Source: Euryarchaeota archaeon UBA549
GTDB taxonomy: Archaea > Thermoplasmatota > Poseidoniia > Poseidoniales > Poseidoniaceae
NCBI GenBank assembly: GCA_002495645.1
Contig: DAGF01000060.1
Location: forward strand, 1-24,679
Length of the DNA stretch: 24,679 bases
Reading direction: 5' to 3'
In this document: piece by piece, positions 23,301 to 24,679 of the stretch
How positions within the stretch are numbered: the first letter of the stretch is position 1
How the letters are laid out: the number at the start of each line of letters is the position of its first letter
Program-made: the position numbers and the translations under genes
The notes under the pieces: model-generated
Told to the model about the DNA's origin: nothing
What the model saw: the letters and a program-made list of their open reading frames with translations, nothing else
Database searches by the model: none

Positions 23301-24679
23301 TAAAGGTCGGCGATGCCGTCGTTGTCGTCATCCCAGTCAATGCCGTTTTCCAAACCGTCACCGTCAACATCGGAGTCGACATCGTTTGGTCCGTCGTCCC
23401 GGTAGAGACCGCCGTTAATTTGGTGAAGATCGTTGTCGTTGTCCAAATCGCAGTCCCAGTCAATGTCGAGGGAATCAATGATCCCGTCGTTGTCGTCGTC
23501 AACGTCGTCCCAGTTGCTGATGCCGTCCCCGTCCCAATCGTTGAACTGCGAGAATGAAGCGCGTCGCGTTTGGCACCTCGGGTCGGGGCTCACAGGATTG
23601 GGGTTGGCTTGCGTTGGGCAGTTCCACGTCAAGACGTCCGATGCCGCATCCAACGGGAAAGAATCGTTCTCGTTCTCGATGTTGTCGTTGTCAAGGTCGT
23701 ACGGTCGGTCCGCACCGCCCACGGCGAAATTGCCGAGGTTGTCCGGGGATTGAGTGCCCCCCATGTCGGTGTCAAGCCAGTCGTAGACAGCGTTGTAGTT
23801 CTGGTCGAAGGGGCGGAGCCTGTCGTCGTCAAGGTCACCGTCATAGTCGATTTCACAATCGATTTGACCGTCCCCGTTGCCATCAGCACCTGGCGTTTCA
23901 AAGTTGGTGGAGGACACGCTCGTGATGGTCAGGTTGCCCTTGGAGTCCCCGCCGTTCACGGTCACAACATCGCCAACGCTGTAGCCAGAGCCCGCTCGGT
24001 TGATGACGGCGTTTGTGATGGTTCCTGCGGAAGCGGTAATGTCAACGGTCAAGCCTCCACCGCTACCGGTTGTCAAGGTGGCAACATCCGTGCCGCTGTT
24101 GTAGTTTGCACCGCCAGTGGTGATGCTGAAACCGGTGACCGCCCCGTTTTGCAGGCCCGTGTAATCGCTGGTCTGGTCGCCGTTGGTATCGATTTCAATG
24201 CACGTGTCAGGAATGCCGTCGTTGTCGTCGTCAGGGTCAACCATGTCAAGAATGCCGTCGTTGTCGTCATCCGTGTCGGCAGAGTCTGGCGTGCCGTCGT
24301 TGTCGTTGTCAGGGTCGAGGAAGTTCGGAACGTTGTCGTTGTCAAGGTCACCATCGACGATGACATCGAACGCAGGGGTGCCGTGTGATGCTGAGAGGTT
24401 GATCAACTGGTCAAGACCGCCGAAGAAGCCGGAGGCAGAGGCTGATTGAGCGTTGACCCGGTTGCGCTCCCAATCAACATAATCAACGCCACCTGAGTAC
24501 AATCGGTACTCGTTGAACGTCCACAGCCTTGCGGTGTCGTAAAGCGTGGCGCTGGTAGACATTTGCGTGCTAATCGAGGCGTTGTAGGGGTGAGCGTCGT
24601 CGATGTCAAGGACGCCGTCATCGTCGTCGTCGTCGTCAAAGTAATCCGGTACGCCATCAGAATCCAAGTCGCACGGCCA
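17378..24679 (-). CDS. Giant calcium-repeat surface protein with DUF4129-like cytoplasmic tail (N-terminus outside window)
   Basis: At least 2430 residues are encoded, and the frame is open to the right edge, so the start and signal peptide are missing. The first thousand visible residues carry more than twenty Asp-rich thrombospondin type 3-like repeats (DDDNDGIPD, DWDGDGISN and variants) that should bind many calcium ions. They are interrupted by other modules. About 1200 residues of Ig-like and carboxypeptidase-regulatory-like beta domains follow, with many Asn-X-Ser/Thr glycosylation sites. A single membrane span (LLTIAIVFMSILIAGAIYY) lies at 17867-17923. The final 160 residues are cytoplasmic and helical. 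They include TAREFEAAVRAAF and LTIFEEARYSEH, which match the pattern of DUF4129. The protein is predicted to be a type I surface protein, either an S-layer-like component or a binding scaffold. No protease or hydrolase site is recognisable. Confidence 0.9.
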   Translation of the reverse strand, partial: WPCDLDSDGVPDYFDDDDDDDGVLDIDDAHPYNASISTQMSTSATLYDTARLWTFNEYRLYSGGVDYVDWERNRVNAQSASASGFFGGLDQLINLSASHGTPAFDVIVDGDLDNDNVPNFLDPDNDNDGTPDSADTDDDNDGILDMVDPDDDNDGIPDTCIEIDTNGDQTSDYTGLQNGAVTGFSITTGGANYNSGTDVATLTTGSGGGLTVDITASAGTITNAVINRAGSGYSVGDVVTVNGGDSKGNLTITSVSSTNFETPGADGNGDGQIDCEIDYDGDLDDDRLRPFDQNYNAVYDWLDTDMGGTQSPDNLGNFAVGGADRPYDLDNDNIENENDSFPLDAASDVLTWNCPTQANPNPVSPDPRCQTRRASFSQFNDWDGDGISNWDDVDDDNDGIIDSLDIDWDCDLDNDNDLHQINGGLYRDDGPNDVDSDVDGDGLENGIDWDDDNDGIADLYDPDDGNCGIVDYDATDLFATPYYPVNDGGLLDGSADGQLYGTNATDFWNLVFHHNPFVDVVLNYNGYDATTTPPTPGTVPEFYWFLFARWSPYNGGNEWDIDSDGDSLINGLDIDQDADGMPDWWDQDEGNDGVLDVEDIKMGGTFDLSTCGWTAGNLGQGFVCGYAYALAYKMPLNGVNAQFGAPYSTRPDAAFDQGPTTGGPSGNWSCTPVEGIGCWHYDFGGDGTIDSGITFSQMSDNRDAYITWIGLTTGIWQWNSDNGPEADFPDELGADLLKNDLDGDIDGDFTNSTIDLDDDYDSIFDWFDVDDDNDGVWDYFEVDSNFDLDDDTGQNNGNFFSGTNCDDNDDDGNDADADGDGFFQAVWDQGIMSQGLRTPSLYDVDNDNDAVPDGEDPDDDNDGRLDVDQEQIAGCFWGEEQSTWDHDNDGIVNWADNDWDGDGITNTVELGISITAPFDHDNDGTRDDLDEDDDEDGMHDEDEVLLWPTRFDRNSTNPWDHDDFGNGEGIANPTDNTTGPDAIDIDDDNDTRADRDFDQTEDIELTSDWDNDNDGLLDADDKLPTYITLNLPDNLWLDAQSPTIFAGHVDVLNPVTSQVEPAVQVPVQVHIEWTSNNTTAIETIDVLTNAAGNFSVGQFLYPEDLNVGDNTTYRVYAEVTEMFAFNGNQSQSYFVGAEANMTVDYSAWTYFRSDEQPFWLDFKAHYAADWDRGLFDNRIKNSPITFSIFGGLFGNLTSPTNFTGLGNNGYRTDASGWASLTFVQDLGISGTWKQVQWNSTADNGAGQIPGGYEEITWNDLTKQHDVVLDGNGDIVRYNYTNTSLPAGDIEIIARVSPELANEWPFPYLNGDEAEPFSVRIMHRMNIEGTLILDGLSPIYYYDSTVNNGDGTFGDWSTLFHRPALDAAGVDYNTVSAFKPYPKSWDGTPTGLTGQAAALRPFLNANGTHWFISLVNGGDGNLPPCGPVDRNDPNSPVRCEIIPEMNTGESLQIIGKVTNRTNDPWDQDPIALQVDVDKNGQFLGAGETAYTQRPVMKDGDATYDYNWSWFSQYGAGTYGMRVDFTNSAYYFTGNSSTLAPTGAYINVTVVGTTDFVTTSLPRLYRNTNTTIQAKLVDNSLQPVRNAPVNYTWSFDGRTGVNFTDNNGFFEIPFNVSASDALGNFTLQFEYSGTSLLKGTTVSQSVWVVSRTYMQVISTEENIRRSGDKWDFTAQVSDDNKTVVRDSGGTALSGSETPFGGLVDVIFEGSDFQGTLHRQVVATLAPNAGVISLPEVEPDGSHLCFYDGNGDGTPDRDLDGDGLEVEETIGCLKSNIAPLSPALLRADPESFLPDGFGPVNVILRFQETLPNEGCEPLDVSYLGIQGAWDPCTSVPGNDHFRLTMTNNANGFNLIGRTVMSVDDQIVYTSELDPLTGEVVPKPMIVTGQLSDELGVNLTDRIIRVNYEMVNGQSGPVACQSGTTNMDGFFAITCPLSDVLAGKAKVTVSYSSYDNNDAYRYENKTVQTEFDVFSNSTLQITEVGPFKSSVDEWVAPNGSRYPVLYLKESFHIDAFLAQSNGQAVGGKCLNIYLDPDENIRPLATVRTSDIDGTVEWFSGDPTQNPTLRGVETTGGKLEGFRTLRVAFEPDRNIPGGCDKDSSNALNGSAMDIELLVRSRVDLQVKQTWSRSGENGADEGEIITGEIALLRDRLDLAVENEEIIFSYEYRDDETGQWVVSDLNNKTRTNEQGVASFEWAFVGQSCDGNPCAGNWRITAYYLGSDRFAPSQENITHEISYKKADALSSQAWYSTPGNLLTIAIVFMSILIAGAIYYQRVQQQRQVQALRGILTDAMMQLEASNEYIAAIFDCYKSLVKHFRKYGFMKKVYETAREFEAAVRAAFNMVPTDQLDNFLTIFEEARYSEHTIDATHRDRAMQTLGAITNSLTMSLGEESVVKRIEGVSIYDNLTKAGEFVAADGSVRQAGIMEGENNDFKI
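17381..17866 (-). other. DUF4129-like cytoplasmic domain of the giant surface protein
   Basis: The segment after the membrane span is about 160 residues long. It starts with a Gln/Arg-rich juxtamembrane helix (YQRVQQQRQVQALRG). A helical bundle follows in which YKSLVKHFRKYGF, TAREFEAAVRAAF, LDNFLTIFEEARYS and a final acidic tail can be seen. The order of a Tyr-containing helix, a T-x-x-E-F motif, and an L-T-x-x-F-E-x-A-R-Y motif is the DUF4129 pattern. That domain is commonly found C-terminal to membrane spans in transglutaminase-type proteins of MoxR/DUF58 gene clusters. Confidence 0.6.
21612..24679 (-). repeat. Asp-rich thrombospondin type 3-like repeat region
   Basis: The coding strand repeatedly uses GAC/GAT/AAC runs encoding D-x-D-x-D-G-x-x-D units, so the plus strand shows recurring gtcgttgtcgtcgtc tracts. 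The purest tract encodes seven consecutive Asp at about 24616-24637. Repeats are diverged at DNA level, but codons favour GAC/AAC. Each unit is expected to hold calcium in a DxDxDG loop. Confidence 0.85.
23906..24148 (-). other. Gly-rich tail-fibre-like module inserted among calcium repeats
   Basis: About 80 residues differ sharply from the flanking Asp repeats. The sequence has two related beta units, one around VTGFSITTGGANYNSG and one around NAVINRAGSGYSVGDVVTV. The GSGYSVGDVVTV type of unit is familiar from phage tail fibres and other marine surface proteins, where it forms repetitive beta structure. The match is by motif pattern only. Confidence 0.6.

Noticed and set aside
22003..24366. 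Thr-rich minus-strand frames overlapping the giant gene
   Set aside because: They are frame-shifted readings of GAC/AAC repeats, giving ACG/ACA-rich low-complexity sequence.
21863..24388. Long plus-strand open frames rich in Val (for example at 21863-22855 and 23570-24388)
   Set aside because: They are the complement of the Asp-codon repeats (GTC/GTT), which suppress stop codons on the opposite strand. The Val-rich translations have no protein-like features.

Overview
The window reads as archaeal chromosome, most likely from a planktonic marine euryarchaeon of the Poseidoniales (Marine Group II) type. The archaeal assignment rests on a ribosomal/RNA polymerase cluster in archaeal order (eL18, uL13, uS9, RpoN), a PAC2-family proteasome-assembly protein, a PPC/DUF296 protein, and short gaps or overlaps between genes. 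The Poseidoniales guess rests on the combination of a bacterial-type NAD-dependent DNA ligase with very large aspartate-rich surface proteins. It is an inference from gene content, not a phylogeny.

Layout, left to right. Bases 78-4164 hold six minus-strand genes with short gaps: an acidic 126-residue protein (first transcribed), a lipoprotein with PKD domains, a 117-residue unknown, a small winged-helix-like protein, a HAD-IB phosphatase and a 335-residue unknown. Bases 4232-9322 hold two convergent pairs concerned with DNA and protein maintenance: a DEDDh exonuclease (+) against a Cas4/RecB-like iron-sulfur nuclease (-), and a PAC2 protein (+) against LigA (-). In both pairs the opposing stop codons touch. 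Bases 9371-24679 are entirely minus strand. In transcription order they hold a giant calcium-repeat surface protein (running off the right edge), a helical unknown, eL18-uL13-uS9-RpoN, tRNA-Pro(GGG), a 1563-residue beta-helix surface protein, a small membrane protein, a PPC-domain protein and LigA.

The genes combine translation and transcription housekeeping, DNA repair and replication (LigA, the exonuclease, the Cas4-like nuclease), proteasome assembly or activation (PAC2), and cell-surface construction (two giant anchored proteins and a PKD lipoprotein).

The most interesting observations are four. LigA ends in a sequence that fits an archaeal PCNA-interacting (PIP) box. The PAC2 protein ends in Leu-Tyr-Gly, a fit to the HbYX proteasome-docking motif. 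The giant Asp-rich protein has a single membrane span followed by a DUF4129-like cytoplasmic domain, which suggests linkage to MoxR/transglutaminase-type systems. The Cas4/RecB-like nuclease has an extra C-terminal domain and faces a DEDDh exonuclease. I see no CRISPR array, insertion sequence or integrase.
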